Shown here: one piece after another, positions 1-7,647 of the stretch
Position numbering within the stretch: position 1 is the first letter of the stretch
Layout of the letters: each line of letters starts with the position of its first letter
Source: CAYVAP01 sp964521065
GTDB taxonomy: Bacteria > Bacteroidota > Bacteroidia > J057
Direction: 5' to 3'
Assembly (NCBI GenBank): GCA_964521065.1
Contig: CAZFPQ010000186.1
Coordinates: 1 to 14,493 of the forward strand
Length of the DNA: 14,493 nucleotides
Notes under the pieces: model-generated
Seen by the model: the letters and a program-made list of their open reading frames with translations, nothing else
Database searches by the model: none
Told to the model about the DNA's origin: nothing
Made by a program: the position numbers and the translations under genes

Positions 1-372
1 GATTACCTGATGCACAGCGCCGATATTCCCGCGACCATCCTGGATTATGTCGGTGTAAGGCTTCCTGATGATTATCACGGCAGATCCTATCGGGCAGCCA
101 TTGAGGGGGGCGACTTTACAGCTCGGGCTCAAGTTATTGGCCATGCCACCCAGATTCGCTCCGAAGCAGACATGATGGGCCAAAAGGTAGAAGCCTACTG
201 GCTGAGGAATTCAGACTGGTTCTTCAAATGGAACCTTACGACGGAGCAAGTAGGCCTATTTGACATGGAAAAGGATCCTTACAACGATCATGACCAGAGC
301 GGAGAGCACCCAGAGTTGGTAGAGGAATACAAAGAGGCGATACGGGGCTGGAAAGAGGATCGGAGCTTGTAG
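1..372 (+). CDS. Sulfatase, C-terminal part (5' end outside the window)
   Basis: The reading frame is open from the first base and stops at TAG 370-372, so only about the last 123 residues are visible. The segment SADIPATILDYVGV, followed by the HGRSY loop, resembles the part of arylsulfatase-type enzymes just after the alkaline-phosphatase-like core. The tail, with GLFDMEKDPYNDHDQ and a charged helix ending in GWKEDRSL, is the usual C-terminal subdomain, where a 'DxxxDPxE' stretch precedes the end. These enzymes hydrolyse sulfate esters, often on polysaccharides. The catalytic formylglycine site (CxPxR) would lie upstream and cannot be checked, so substrate and activity are open. A phosphonate hydrolase or another alkaline-phosphatase-superfamily member is the main alternative. 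Confidence 0.85.
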   Translation, partial: DYLMHSADIPATILDYVGVRLPDDYHGRSYRAAIEGGDFTARAQVIGHATQIRSEADMMGQKVEAYWLRNSDWFFKWNLTTEQVGLFDMEKDPYNDHDQSGEHPELVEEYKEAIRGWKEDRSL

Positions 373-439
373 CGAAAAAACAGAAAGTTGAAATGGTTTA
401 AAGGGGGAGGGTTAACCTGGTTCCGCTACCTAAAAAAGC

Positions 440-766
440 ATGAAGCTATTCCTATCCCTGCTCAAAGGACTACTCATTGTTTCCCTCCTCACCGTACTGA
501 CTCAAGTAGGAGGACTTATTTACCTCATCTATAAGCCTATTAGTTGGAGGATCAGCAAGAAGGTGAAACGATTCTGGCCCAAGCTGGCCTGGAAATCGGG
601 AGTCTTCGCCCTGCTTTGGCTCAGCTGTTCTGGCTTGCTCATCCCATCCATCGCCCAATCGCTGGGCCGGGTGAGCCTTCCTTGGTACGCGACTTCGCAA
701 GTTCCCCTCAAACCCGCCAACTTGCTGACCTGCTTGATGAATCGACATTATGTCAAGCCGGAACTG
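440..766 (+). pseudogene. Truncated membrane protein of unknown function (N-terminal part)
   Basis: About 109 residues from ATG 440 read like a genuine protein: a hydrophobic segment at residues 3-31, a basic stretch (KPISWRISKKVKRFWPK), a second hydrophobic segment at about 53-72, then a soluble part ending NRHYVKPEL. From memory, this resembles the N-terminus of an uncharacterised conserved Bacteroidota protein in which an LNRxYVxPEL-like stretch precedes a longer soluble domain. That domain is missing here. At about 760-770 the coding signal switches frame and becomes HsdM-like, so the gene was cut and joined to unrelated sequence. The frame itself stays open to 889, but the residues after about 109 look like out-of-frame translation. 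No function can be given. Confidence 0.55.
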
Positions 767-1412
767 CGGGCAGCGGAGAGAGCAACATCCGCAAATGGAT
801 CATCGAAAACGACTGGCTGGCAGGCATCATCGCTCTGCCGGATCAGCTATTTTTCAATACCGGCATCTCTACTTATATCTGGATTGTAACCAATAAAAAA
901 AGCCGCCCACAGCAAAGGCAAGGTTCAGCTCATCAATGCGGCCAGCTTCTTCAAGCCCATAAAGAAGTCGCTGGGTTCCAAGCGTAAGCTGATCCCCGAA
1001 GAACTGCGCAGCGGAATCGTGCAGCTTTACACCCAGTTTCAGGAAGGCGAACACTGCAAGCTATTCCCCAACCCTTACTTCGGCTATACCAAAGTAACCG
1101 TAGAGCAGCCCCTGCTCAACGAAGCAGGCAAGGTAACCCTGGACCGCAAGGGCACCCGATTCCAAGAAACGCGATACCGAGCTTATCCCTTTGGGAGAAG
1201 AAATCGACGCCTACTTCGAGCGAGAAGTCACCCCCCACCTGCCAGATGCGTGGATGGACCGCAGCAAGGACAAAGTCGGCTACGAAATCGACTTCACCAA
1301 GTATTTCTACCAATACAAGCCCCTGCGCCCGCTGACCGACATCACCGCCGACCTGATGAAGCTGGAAGAGGAAATGGAAGGGATGATGAAGGAGATTTTG
1401 GAGGAGGGGTGA
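767..1412 (+). pseudogene. hsdM: Remnant of type I restriction-modification DNA methyltransferase subunit
   Basis: Three consecutive frames together give the C-terminal part of HsdM. Frame 1 (about 767-895) has GSGESNIRKWIIENDW, ALPDQLFFNTGISTYIW and VTNKK. Frame 2 (about 899-1157) has KGKVQLINAASFF, KKSLGSKRK and NPYFGYTKVTVEQPL. Frame 3 (1158-1412) has RDTELIPLGEEIDAYF, PHLPDAWMD, KVGYEIDFTKYFYQY and a closing acidic helix. The shifts fall at a run of seven A (895-901) and at CCC (1155-1157); removing one base at each restores a single frame. The N-terminal half, including the AdoMet-binding and NPPF motifs, is absent, so it cannot methylate DNA. No hsdS or hsdR is seen nearby. The two frameshifts could be sequencing errors, but the 5' truncation could not. 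Confidence 0.85.
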
Positions 1413-1437
1413 GGAAATTCGCCTTCTTCCCATAAGC

Positions 1438-1471
1438 ATATGTATACCAAACCGGGGTTTTGTATACACAT
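1438..1471. promoter_or_regulatory. Palindromic repeat R1 upstream of fic (putative operator)
   Basis: This is an imperfect palindrome of about 34 bp. The left arm TATGTATACCAAA is close to the reverse complement of the right arm TTTTGTATACACA. It is the first of four related copies around fic. Two copies lie upstream of the gene and two downstream, which suits binding sites for a dimeric regulator. The role is inferred. Confidence 0.5.
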
Positions 1472-1479
1472 CAGCTGGG

Positions 1480-1512
1480 ATATGTATAGAAAAATGGATT
1501 TTGTATACATAT
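1480..1512. promoter_or_regulatory. Palindromic repeat R2 upstream of fic (putative operator)
   Basis: This 33-bp palindrome has arms ATATGTATA and TATACATAT around an A/T-rich centre. It ends 44 bp before the fic start codon. A partial -7-like box, TATCTTTA at 1510-1517, overlaps its right end, so a protein bound here could block transcription of fic. No clear -33 TTG is found at the right distance, so the promoter assignment is weak. Confidence 0.5.
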
Positions 1513-1556
1513 CTTTAAGGTAAAATTAAGGAGCTCAGCCCTACAAACACACAACT

Positions 1557-2648
1557 ATGTCCGACTATCAGGTAAAGCCCCTTCCGCCAGAAAGCGAGAT
1601 TGAGACCAAGGCTGTGCTGCGGAAAGCAGCAGAGGCCCATCGCTATTTAGCAGAACTCAAGGGCCTAGCAGAGACTATTCCCAATGAGACTATCCTGATT
1701 AATACCCTTATCCTACAAGAGGCAAAGGACAGTTCCGCAGTTGAAAATATCATCACTACCCAAGATGACCTATACAAGGCCGAACTCTTTCCCGAACTGG
1801 TAAACCCTGCCGCAAAGGAAGTGCAGAACTATGCCAATGCCATGCGGATTGGTTTTGCGCGGGTACGCAACGAAAAGCTCCTGCTCAATAGGGACATTTT
1901 ACACATTCAACGGGAGTTGGAGCTAAACGAAGGCGGTTTCCGCAAGGTGCCCGGCACTACCCTTACCAATCAGCAAACAGGCGAGGTGGTATATACCCCA
2001 CCGCAACATCATGATGAGATCGTTCGCTTGATGGACAACCTAGAGAAGTTCATCAATGACGATGAGATGTCTGATCTTGACCCGCTTGTCAAAATGGCCC
2101 TCGTTCACTTTCAATTCGAAAGCATACACCCCTTTTACGATGGGAATGGCCGCACGGGACGGATCATTAATATCCTGTATTTGGTCATCAAGGATCTATT
2201 AAACATCCCTATCCTCTACCTGAGTCGATACATCATTCAGCACAAAGGTGACTACTACCGAACCCTGCAAGAGGTAAGAGACGGCGATAAATGGGAACAA
2301 TGGGTATTGTACATACTCGAAGGAGTGGCTCAAACAGCGCGTGAGACGATTACGCTGGTCACACAAATTAAAACCCTCATGATGGACTACAAACATCGTA
2401 TGCGGGATGAGATGCCCAAAATCTACAGTCAGGATTTGCTCAACAACCTCTTTCGACATCCTTATACCAAGATTGATTTTGTCATTCAGGATTTGAAGGT
2501 GGTAAGGCTTACGGCCACAAGGTATCTGGCTAGGTTAGTAGAGGGAGGTTATTTGACCAAATACAAGATTGGGCGAAGCAATTACTATATCAACCAGCCT
2601 TTATTGGATCTCTTCATGCCTCGTGAAGAAGACCGTATAGGGGGATAA
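1557..2648 (+). CDS. Fic-domain AMP-transferase with N-terminal inhibitory helix and C-terminal winged helix
   Basis: The complete Fic motif HPFYDGNGRTGR lies at residues 191-202: H191 is the catalytic base and the GNGRTGR loop binds ATP phosphates. These enzymes transfer AMP, occasionally another nucleotide part, to hydroxyl side chains of target proteins. At residues 59-64 the sequence SSAVEN matches the class II inhibitory motif (S/T)xxxE(G/N); E63 would compete with ATP and keep the enzyme off. The order is a Fic_N-type region (about 1-95), the Fic core (about 105-250), and a C-terminal winged helix (about 289-355) as in SoFic-like proteins, which could bind DNA. The length of 363 residues is typical. 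fic genes often sit inside type I restriction loci, and an hsdM remnant lies just upstream here. The target is unknown. Confidence 0.93.
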   Translation: MSDYQVKPLPPESEIETKAVLRKAAEAHRYLAELKGLAETIPNETILINTLILQEAKDSSAVENIITTQDDLYKAELFPELVNPAAKEVQNYANAMRIGFARVRNEKLLLNRDILHIQRELELNEGGFRKVPGTTLTNQQTGEVVYTPPQHHDEIVRLMDNLEKFINDDEMSDLDPLVKMALVHFQFESIHPFYDGNGRTGRIINILYLVIKDLLNIPILYLSRYIIQHKGDYYRTLQEVRDGDKWEQWVLYILEGVAQTARETITLVTQIKTLMMDYKHRMRDEMPKIYSQDLLNNLFRHPYTKIDFVIQDLKVVRLTATRYLARLVEGGYLTKYKIGRSNYYINQPLLDLFMPREEDRIGG

Positions 2649-2659
2649 CCCCAATGCTG

Positions 2660-2692
2660 ATATGTATACAAAATTCGATTTTCTATACATGT
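2660..2692. promoter_or_regulatory. Palindromic repeat R3 downstream of fic (putative operator)
   Basis: A 33-bp copy of the fic-flanking palindrome, with ATATGTATA at the left and TATACATGT at the right. It starts 11 bp after the fic stop codon. It may once have controlled a gene that followed fic and is now lost; a role in ending transcription is the alternative. Confidence 0.5.
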
Positions 2693-2699
2693 TCTAGCG

Positions 2700-2722
2700 A
2701 CATGTATAGAAAGTATGCATGT
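2700..2722. promoter_or_regulatory. Degenerate palindromic repeat R4 downstream of fic
   Basis: A shorter copy: ACATGTATAGAAA followed by a poor right arm, TATGCATGT. Its centre lies about 35 bp from that of R3, close to the roughly 41-bp spacing of R1 and R2, so the two-site layout is repeated on both sides of fic. This is the weakest of the four copies. Confidence 0.35.
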
Positions 2723-3067
2723 GCTTTACCTATCTTTCCAATAGTCCCTCAATAGCCTGATGCATAAAGGATAAGCAAATCAAATACCACCCTTAGGCCA
2801 TACAGTGAGACTGAGTAATACGGACAAAATCCCCTATTAAGAGGCTGCTTAGGTTTTTCTTTTACGGCCTAAACTTGTCTTGCCACGAGTACTTGGGATA
2901 AAGGGGCCCAAGTAGGCGTCTGACTGTGCCAATATTTCATGCCAGATCAAGGAAGAAAAATCGAGTTTGGCGGGCCAATCGAGCTTTTTTCTGACGCTGA
3001 GATGGGATGGAAGATCAAGCAAAAGTGCATAGTTGTTGTTTGACTGTTCCTTAGCCTCTTGCCTGTT

Positions 3068-3087
3068 TTTCACTACCGTACACTTTT
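3068..3087 (+). repeat. Left arm of 20-bp perfect inverted repeat
   Basis: TTTCACTACCGTACACTTTT here is the exact reverse complement of 3238-3257. The similarity continues inward with one short length difference (TTTGAATCTGG against CCAGCATCAAA). The arms enclose about 150 bp, so this could be a small relict mobile element or a pair of binding sites. Confidence 0.6.
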
Positions 3088-3237
3088 TTTGAATCTGGGA
3101 TTTCCTCTGGGTCTGATTCATATTAGGATAATCTGAAAGGCTCTCCACTGTCTCAGGTCCACGAGTAATTCGATGAATCGTTTTCCCTAGGATTCCTCTA
3201 ATCTAGCCGATTATGTTTGGTTTTACACTCCAGCATC

Positions 3238-3257
3238 AAAAGTGTACGGTAGTGAAA
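3238..3257 (-). repeat. Right arm of 20-bp perfect inverted repeat
   Basis: AAAAGTGTACGGTAGTGAAA, the exact reverse complement of 3068-3087. No transposase gene is recognisable between or beside the arms. Confidence 0.6.
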
Positions 3258-3292
3258 TTCGTTTCAGAAATTCATTCTTCAGCTTTTCATAG

Positions 3293-3454
3293 TGGCGTGA
3301 GTTTAAACGCTCTCCCTTACCAACCACCCGCTATGAATTTTTCCTCGAAAATTTTCCCAACCTCGCCAATCGAGTGCCCCTGCAGTACGTGGCTTCCCAC
3401 ATTGGGGTGACCAAGTCATCGTTGAGCCGGCTTAGGCGGGGGTTGGGGAAGTGA
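3293..3454 (+). pseudogene. C-terminal stub of a Crp/Fnr-family regulator
   Basis: After a TAG at 3290-3292 the frame reads about 53 codons to TGA 3452-3454. It contains RYEFFLENFPNLANRVPL, QYVASHIGVTKSSLSRLRR and a short end. That is the helix-turn-helix of Bacteroidota Crp/Fnr regulators, in which 'RxxxFxxxxPxLxxRVPxxxxASxLGxTxxxLSRxR' is the usual pattern and the protein ends soon afterwards. The cyclic-nucleotide-binding domain is missing and there is no start codon in a sensible place, so this is a relic. It lies 136 bp before hen1 and is not closely related to the intact Crp/Fnr gene at 10653-11348. Confidence 0.7.
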
Positions 3455-3590
3455 TAGGGAGATGCCAATTACAGGATTGCCTTCAAGAGACCTTTCCATT
3501 GTTTCATCAATGGCTCAGTTTGTTGATCGCCCAGCGTGTAAATCATCTCAATGAACATTAACTTGTCATACTTGAGACCGAAATGAAAAC

Positions 3591-5000
3591 ATGCTGTTAA
3601 CCATTACGACTACGTATCAACCTGCCACCGATCTCGGGTACCTACTGCACAAGCATCCGGACCGCTTCCAGTCCTTGGATCTGGCCATCGGCAAGGCTCA
3701 CGTATTTTATCCAGAAAGCTCTGAGGAGAAAACCACTGCGGCGCTTTTGCTCGATATAGACCCGATAGATATGGTACGGGGCGCTCGGCACATGGCGGGA
3801 AAGCGTTTTGCCCTGGGTCAATATGTGAATGACCGCCCTTACGTCGCCTCCTCTTTCATGAGCGTGGCCATCTCCAAAGCCTTTTCTACCGCCATGAACG
3901 GGACCTGCAAAGACCGCCCCGAACTGGTAGACCAAGCTCTTCCCCTAGAGGTCAAGATTGCAGTAGTCCCTGCACCAGGGGGAGGAGAAGCTTTGATCCG
4001 CAAATTGTTTGAGCCGTTGGGTTATGAGGTCCAGGTGCAGCGCCATGTCTTGGATGAAAAATTCACAGAGTGGGGAGAAAGTAAATACTTTACGCTTGAA
4101 CTCTCCCACACCATTCCCCTCAAGGAATTGCTCTCTCACCTGTACGTGCTCATTCCCGCCTTGGACCATGACAAGCACTACTTCGTGAGCCAAAGCGAAA
4201 TCGACAAGCTGCTACAAAAGGGCCAAGGCTGGCTGGACATTCACCCCGAAAAGGAACTCATCACCCAACGCTACCTCATCAACCTGAACTCGCTGACCCG
4301 ACAAGCTTTGGAGCGACTCAGTGAGGGGGAAACCCCAGATACAGCTCAAGACTCAAGCGACCAAGAGGCAAAAGTTTGGAAAAAGGGCTCTTTGCATCAG
4401 CTACGCTTAGAGACCGTCCTAGAACAACTGAAAAAGTCTGGCGCTCAAAGCGTCCTCGATTTGGGTTGTGGAGAAGGCAAACTGCTCAGAATGCTCCTCA
4501 AGGAAAAGCAGTTTTCCAAAATAGTGGGCATGGACGTGTCCTACCAGGAGTTGATGAAGGCCAAAGATCGGCTTCACTGGGAGGAGATGGCTCCCAAACA
4601 GCGAGACCGAATTCAATTGCTACAAGGAGCCTTGACCTACCAAGACCAACGCATGGCGGGTTTTGATGCGGCTGCCATCGTGGAAGTCATTGAGCACCTG
4701 GACGAAAATCGACTGGGAGCCTTCGAACGAGTCGTTTTTGAGTTTGCCCAACCCAAGACGGTGATTCTCACTACCCCCAATGCCGAATACAACGAAATGT
4801 ACATCAACATGGCAGCAGGTAACATGCGCCACGAGGACCATCGCTTTGAATGGACGCGGCAGCAGTTTGAAACCTGGGCCCAGCGAGTTGCCCAAAACCA
4901 TCATTATCACGTGGAGTGCTTTCCTCTCGGTTTAGCAGACAAGCAAGTAGGCGCTCCTTCACAAATGGCCATTTTTACCCATGAAAATCCAAGTACCTGA
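3591..5000 (+). CDS. hen1: 3'-terminal RNA ribose 2'-O-methyltransferase Hen1
   Basis: Hen1 transfers a methyl group from S-adenosylmethionine to the 2'-OH of the 3'-terminal nucleotide of a broken RNA before ligation. The N-terminal half (about 1-240) opens MLLTITTTYQPATDLGYLLH with GKAHVFYP soon after; this bacterial Hen1-specific domain is known to assist the partner Pnkp. The C-terminal methyltransferase has the AdoMet loop VLDLGCGEGKLL at 288-299. The metal-binding set appears as EVIEHL (E365, E368, H369) plus H417 in RHEDHRFEW, matching the Mn-binding Glu/Glu/His/His of Clostridium thermocellum Hen1 at nearly the same positions. At 469 residues the length is normal. The start at 3591 gives the conserved N-terminus. 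The last 20 bp overlap pnkp, which implies co-transcription and probably coupled translation. Confidence 0.97.
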   Translation: MLLTITTTYQPATDLGYLLHKHPDRFQSLDLAIGKAHVFYPESSEEKTTAALLLDIDPIDMVRGARHMAGKRFALGQYVNDRPYVASSFMSVAISKAFSTAMNGTCKDRPELVDQALPLEVKIAVVPAPGGGEALIRKLFEPLGYEVQVQRHVLDEKFTEWGESKYFTLELSHTIPLKELLSHLYVLIPALDHDKHYFVSQSEIDKLLQKGQGWLDIHPEKELITQRYLINLNSLTRQALERLSEGETPDTAQDSSDQEAKVWKKGSLHQLRLETVLEQLKKSGAQSVLDLGCGEGKLLRMLLKEKQFSKIVGMDVSYQELMKAKDRLHWEEMAPKQRDRIQLLQGALTYQDQRMAGFDAAAIVEVIEHLDENRLGAFERVVFEFAQPKTVILTTPNAEYNEMYINMAAGNMRHEDHRFEWTRQQFETWAQRVAQNHHYHVECFPLGLADKQVGAPSQMAIFTHENPST

Positions 5001-7554
5001 ACTCTCCCTGGTGTTGCTTATCGGCGTTTCTGGTTCAGGTAAGAGCACCTTTGCACGCAAGCATTTTGGCAAGCATGAAGTCGTCTCATCTGACGAATGC
5101 CGAGGCATCGTGTCCAATGATGAAAACAGCCTCAGCGCGACCGACGATGCCTTTGACCTGTTGAATTACATCATTGGCAAGCGTCTCAAAAATGGGCTTC
5201 TCACTGTGGTAGACGCCACCAACGTGCAAGCCGAAGCCCGCAAAAACCTCATTCAACTTGCTCGGGAATACCATACCTTGCCCGTGGCCATTGTGCTTGA
5301 TCTCCCTCAAAAAGTCTGCGAAGACCGAAACGAGGCCAGAGCAGATCGAAATTTTGGGAATCACGTCATTCGTCAGCAGCGCCAGCAATTGAGGCGCTCC
5401 CTCAAAGGCCTGAGGCGTGAGGGCTTCCGACAAGTTTATGTCCTGAAATCGCCAGAGGAAGTCGATGCCGTGGCCAGCATCACCCGGGATCGGCTTTACA
5501 ACGACAAAAAGGACATCAAAGGCCCCTTCGACATCATCGGAGACATCCACGGCTGCTATACGGAAACCCTAGAATTACTAGTGAAGCTAGGCTACCTTGT
5601 CGAGCAAGTGAAGAATGATGGCCAAAACCATGGCTTGGCTGTCTCCCATCCCGAAAACCGCCAAGTGATATTCCTCGGTGATTTGGTAGACCGAGGCCCC
5701 AATTCTCCGGCGGTGCTAAAGCTGGTCATGAGCATGGTTCGCAGTGGGGTAGCCTGGTGTGTCCCTGGCAACCATGACCTCAAGCTACAAAAGAAGCTCA
5801 ATGGCAAGAAAGTAGCCATCCGACACGGATTAGCCGAAACCTTGGCCCAATTAGAATCTGAACCTCCTGAGTTTTTAGCGGAGGTCAAGGAATTCCTTTA
5901 CAGCCTAATCAGCCACTATGTCTTTGACAAAGGCAAGCTGGTAGTCGCGCACGCGGGCTTGAAGGAAGAAATGCAAGGACGTGGCTCTGGAGCCGTGCGG
6001 GCCTTTTGTTTGTATGGAGAGACGACGGGGGAAATCGACGAATTTGGACTCCCAGTGCGGTATAATTGGGCAGAAGAATATCGAGGCAAGGCAAAGGTTG
6101 TGTACGGCCATACCCCCGTTCCCGAAGCCCAATGGCTCAACCGGACCATCGACATCGATACGGGCTGTGTATTCGGGGGAAAATTAACCGCCTTGCGCTA
6201 TCCCGAGGAAGAGTTGGTTTCCGTTCCGGCCAAACAAGTCTATTGCGAGCCCGTCAGGCCTTTGCAAATCGAGAAAACCGAGCCCCTTACACCTCAGCAA
6301 GCCTACGACGATCTCCTGAACATCGAGGACGTGATCGGCAAGCGTATCGTCCAGACTAGGCTCAGAAACAACTTGACCATTCGAGAAGAAAACTCCATTG
6401 CCGCCTTAGAGGTAATGAGCCGCTTTGCCATCAACCCCAAATGGTTGATCTACCTTCCCCCGACCATGTCTCCTTGCGGCACCAGTGAATTGCCCGGTTT
6501 TCTGGAGCATCCCGACCAAGCCATCAATTATTATAAGCGAAGGGGCGTGGAAAAGATCGTCTGTGAGGAAAAGCACATGGGATCAAGGGCCGTATTGGTC
6601 ATATGTAGGGATGAGGAAGCTGCAAAAAAACACTTTGGGATATCCAATGAGGGAATAGGTGTCTGTTATACCCGAACTGGACGGAACTTTTTCAATGACA
6701 ATAAGCTTGAAAAAGAGTTTTTGACCCGTGTGAATCAGGCCCTAACCCAGAGTGGATTTTGGGAAAAGCATGACACTTCCTGGGTATGCCTCGACACAGA
6801 ATTAATGCCTTGGTCCGCCAAAGCTCAAGCCCTGCTCAAAGACCAGTACGCAGCGGTTGGGGCCGCGGCTACGCACTCACTCTTAGCGGCAGAACCCCTC
6901 CTGGAGAAGACGGTTCAGCGAGGTATCACAGGGGCAGAAGAGTTTTGGCAGAAGTTTGGCCAGAAAAAGGCAGCAATTGCCAAATACATTCGCGCCTATC
7001 AGAATTATTGCTGGGAAGTCAATAGCCTGGAGGACTATAAGCTGGCCCCTTTCCACATCCTAGCCACCCAAGGAGCTGTCCACGTGGACAAAACCCATGA
7101 ATGGCACATGGAACAAATTCGAGAGATTTGCCAGGCAGACCTAACTTTGCTCCACGCCACTCCCTATCAAATCGTCCATACCCGTGACCCCAAAAGTGTC
7201 CAAAACGCCGTGGACTGGTGGCTCGAATTGACTCAAGTAGGTGGAGAAGGCATGGTGGTCAAGCCTCATGACTTTTTGGCCTATGGCAAAGAAGGCCTAT
7301 TGCAGCCCGCCGTAAAATGTCGAGGCAGTGAGTACCTACGCATTATTTATGGGCCGGAATACGACCGACCCGAAAACTTGAATCGCCTACGAAGCCGGGG
7401 ACTTTCTAAGAAGCGCTCCTTAGCCTTGAGAGAGTTTGCCTTGGGAATAGAAGGATTAGAGCGTTTTGTGCGAAAGGAGCCCTTGCGGCGAATTCATGAA
7501 AGCGTGTTTGCGGTACTGGCGCTGGAGAGTGAGGAGGTGGATCCGCGGCTTTAA
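4981..7554 (+). CDS. pnkp: Polynucleotide kinase-phosphatase-ligase Pnkp (RNA end healing and sealing)
   Basis: Three enzymes in one chain repair RNA cut by ribotoxins. Kinase (about 1-170): P-loop GVSGSGKST at 15-23, with K21 and S22, then a VVDATNV strand. Metallophosphoesterase phosphatase (about 180-475): GDIHG (D188, H190), GDLVDRG (D234), GNHD (N264, H265), AHAG (H324) and GHTP (H377); each is offset by one from the catalytic residues known in Clostridium thermocellum Pnkp. Adenylyltransferase/ligase (about 480-857): EEKHMGSR with nucleophile K531, GEGMVVKP with K761, and AVKCRG with K779. The KHMG form in place of KxDG is typical of this family. The 857 residues compare with 870 in C. 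thermocellum. This is the fused form, unlike Anabaena, where the ligase is separate. Sealing needs Hen1, encoded immediately upstream. Confidence 0.97.
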   Translation: MKIQVPELSLVLLIGVSGSGKSTFARKHFGKHEVVSSDECRGIVSNDENSLSATDDAFDLLNYIIGKRLKNGLLTVVDATNVQAEARKNLIQLAREYHTLPVAIVLDLPQKVCEDRNEARADRNFGNHVIRQQRQQLRRSLKGLRREGFRQVYVLKSPEEVDAVASITRDRLYNDKKDIKGPFDIIGDIHGCYTETLELLVKLGYLVEQVKNDGQNHGLAVSHPENRQVIFLGDLVDRGPNSPAVLKLVMSMVRSGVAWCVPGNHDLKLQKKLNGKKVAIRHGLAETLAQLESEPPEFLAEVKEFLYSLISHYVFDKGKLVVAHAGLKEEMQGRGSGAVRAFCLYGETTGEIDEFGLPVRYNWAEEYRGKAKVVYGHTPVPEAQWLNRTIDIDTGCVFGGKLTALRYPEEELVSVPAKQVYCEPVRPLQIEKTEPLTPQQAYDDLLNIEDVIGKRIVQTRLRNNLTIREENSIAALEVMSRFAINPKWLIYLPPTMSPCGTSELPGFLEHPDQAINYYKRRGVEKIVCEEKHMGSRAVLVICRDEEAAKKHFGISNEGIGVCYTRTGRNFFNDNKLEKEFLTRVNQALTQSGFWEKHDTSWVCLDTELMPWSAKAQALLKDQYAAVGAAATHSLLAAEPLLEKTVQRGITGAEEFWQKFGQKKAAIAKYIRAYQNYCWEVNSLEDYKLAPFHILATQGAVHVDKTHEWHMEQIREICQADLTLLHATPYQIVHTRDPKSVQNAVDWWLELTQVGGEGMVVKPHDFLAYGKEGLLQPAVKCRGSEYLRIIYGPEYDRPENLNRLRSRGLSKKRSLALREFALGIEGLERFVRKEPLRRIHESVFAVLALESEEVDPRL

Positions 7555-7589
7555 GGAGGTAGACGCTTCTAAAACTTTACTGCATAAAG

Positions 7590-7622
7590 CACAAAAAGCA
7601 GCCATCTCTGACTGCTTTTGTG
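7590..7622 (-). terminator. Terminator hairpin after the degenerate tRNA-Val copy
   Basis: CTGCTTTTGTG can pair with CACAAAAAGCAG across a loop of about 10 nt. Read on the minus strand the hairpin ends in a T run, as expected of a factor-independent terminator. The structure is almost symmetric, so it may also stop transcription arriving from pnkp on the plus strand, whose stop codon lies 36 bp away. Confidence 0.65.
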
Positions 7623-7647
7623 GGCCCTACTGGACTCGAACCAGTGA
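7590..7647. repeat. 58-bp direct repeat, left copy (terminator plus tRNA-Val 3' end)
   Basis: Identical base for base to 7943-8000. On the minus strand it consists of the T arm and 3' acceptor strand of tRNA-Val followed by a terminator hairpin. The two copies flank the GIY-YIG gene, 353 bp apart, like attachment-site repeats at a tRNA 3' end or the result of a tandem duplication. Confidence 0.9.

Larger units (their letters stand above)
2723..3292. other. About 570 bp without a convincing gene; contains a 20-bp inverted repeat
   Basis: I see no coding region I would defend here. The longest frame (minus strand, 3148-2849, 99 codons) is rich in Lys and Ser, resembles no family I know and has no promoter or neighbour that supports it; it may be a decayed gene. 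The stretch lies between the intact fic gene and a Crp/Fnr stub and probably holds sequence worn down by deletions. Confidence 0.5.

Noticed and set aside
544..766. N-terminal extension of HsdM in frame 1 before residue GSGESNIRKW
   Set aside because: The sequence before about 767 in that frame shows no HsdM similarity and is the shadow of the truncated membrane protein in frame 2.
895..901. Programmed frameshift at the A7 run in hsdM
   Set aside because: The shift needed is +1, not the -1 typical of A-rich slippery sites. A second shift and a 5' truncation follow, so decay or sequencing error is simpler.
2849..3148. Minus-strand frame of 99 codons as a gene
   Set aside because: It has no recognisable domain and overlaps one arm of an inverted repeat. 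I cannot exclude a decayed gene but would not annotate it.
3213..3410. Plus-strand frame of 65 codons
   Set aside because: It reads the Crp/Fnr stub in the wrong frame; the correct frame (3293-3454) gives the family pattern.
5086..5550. Minus-strand frame of 154 codons inside pnkp
   Set aside because: It is antisense to the kinase domain of a fully conserved protein; there is no promoter and no recognisable motif.
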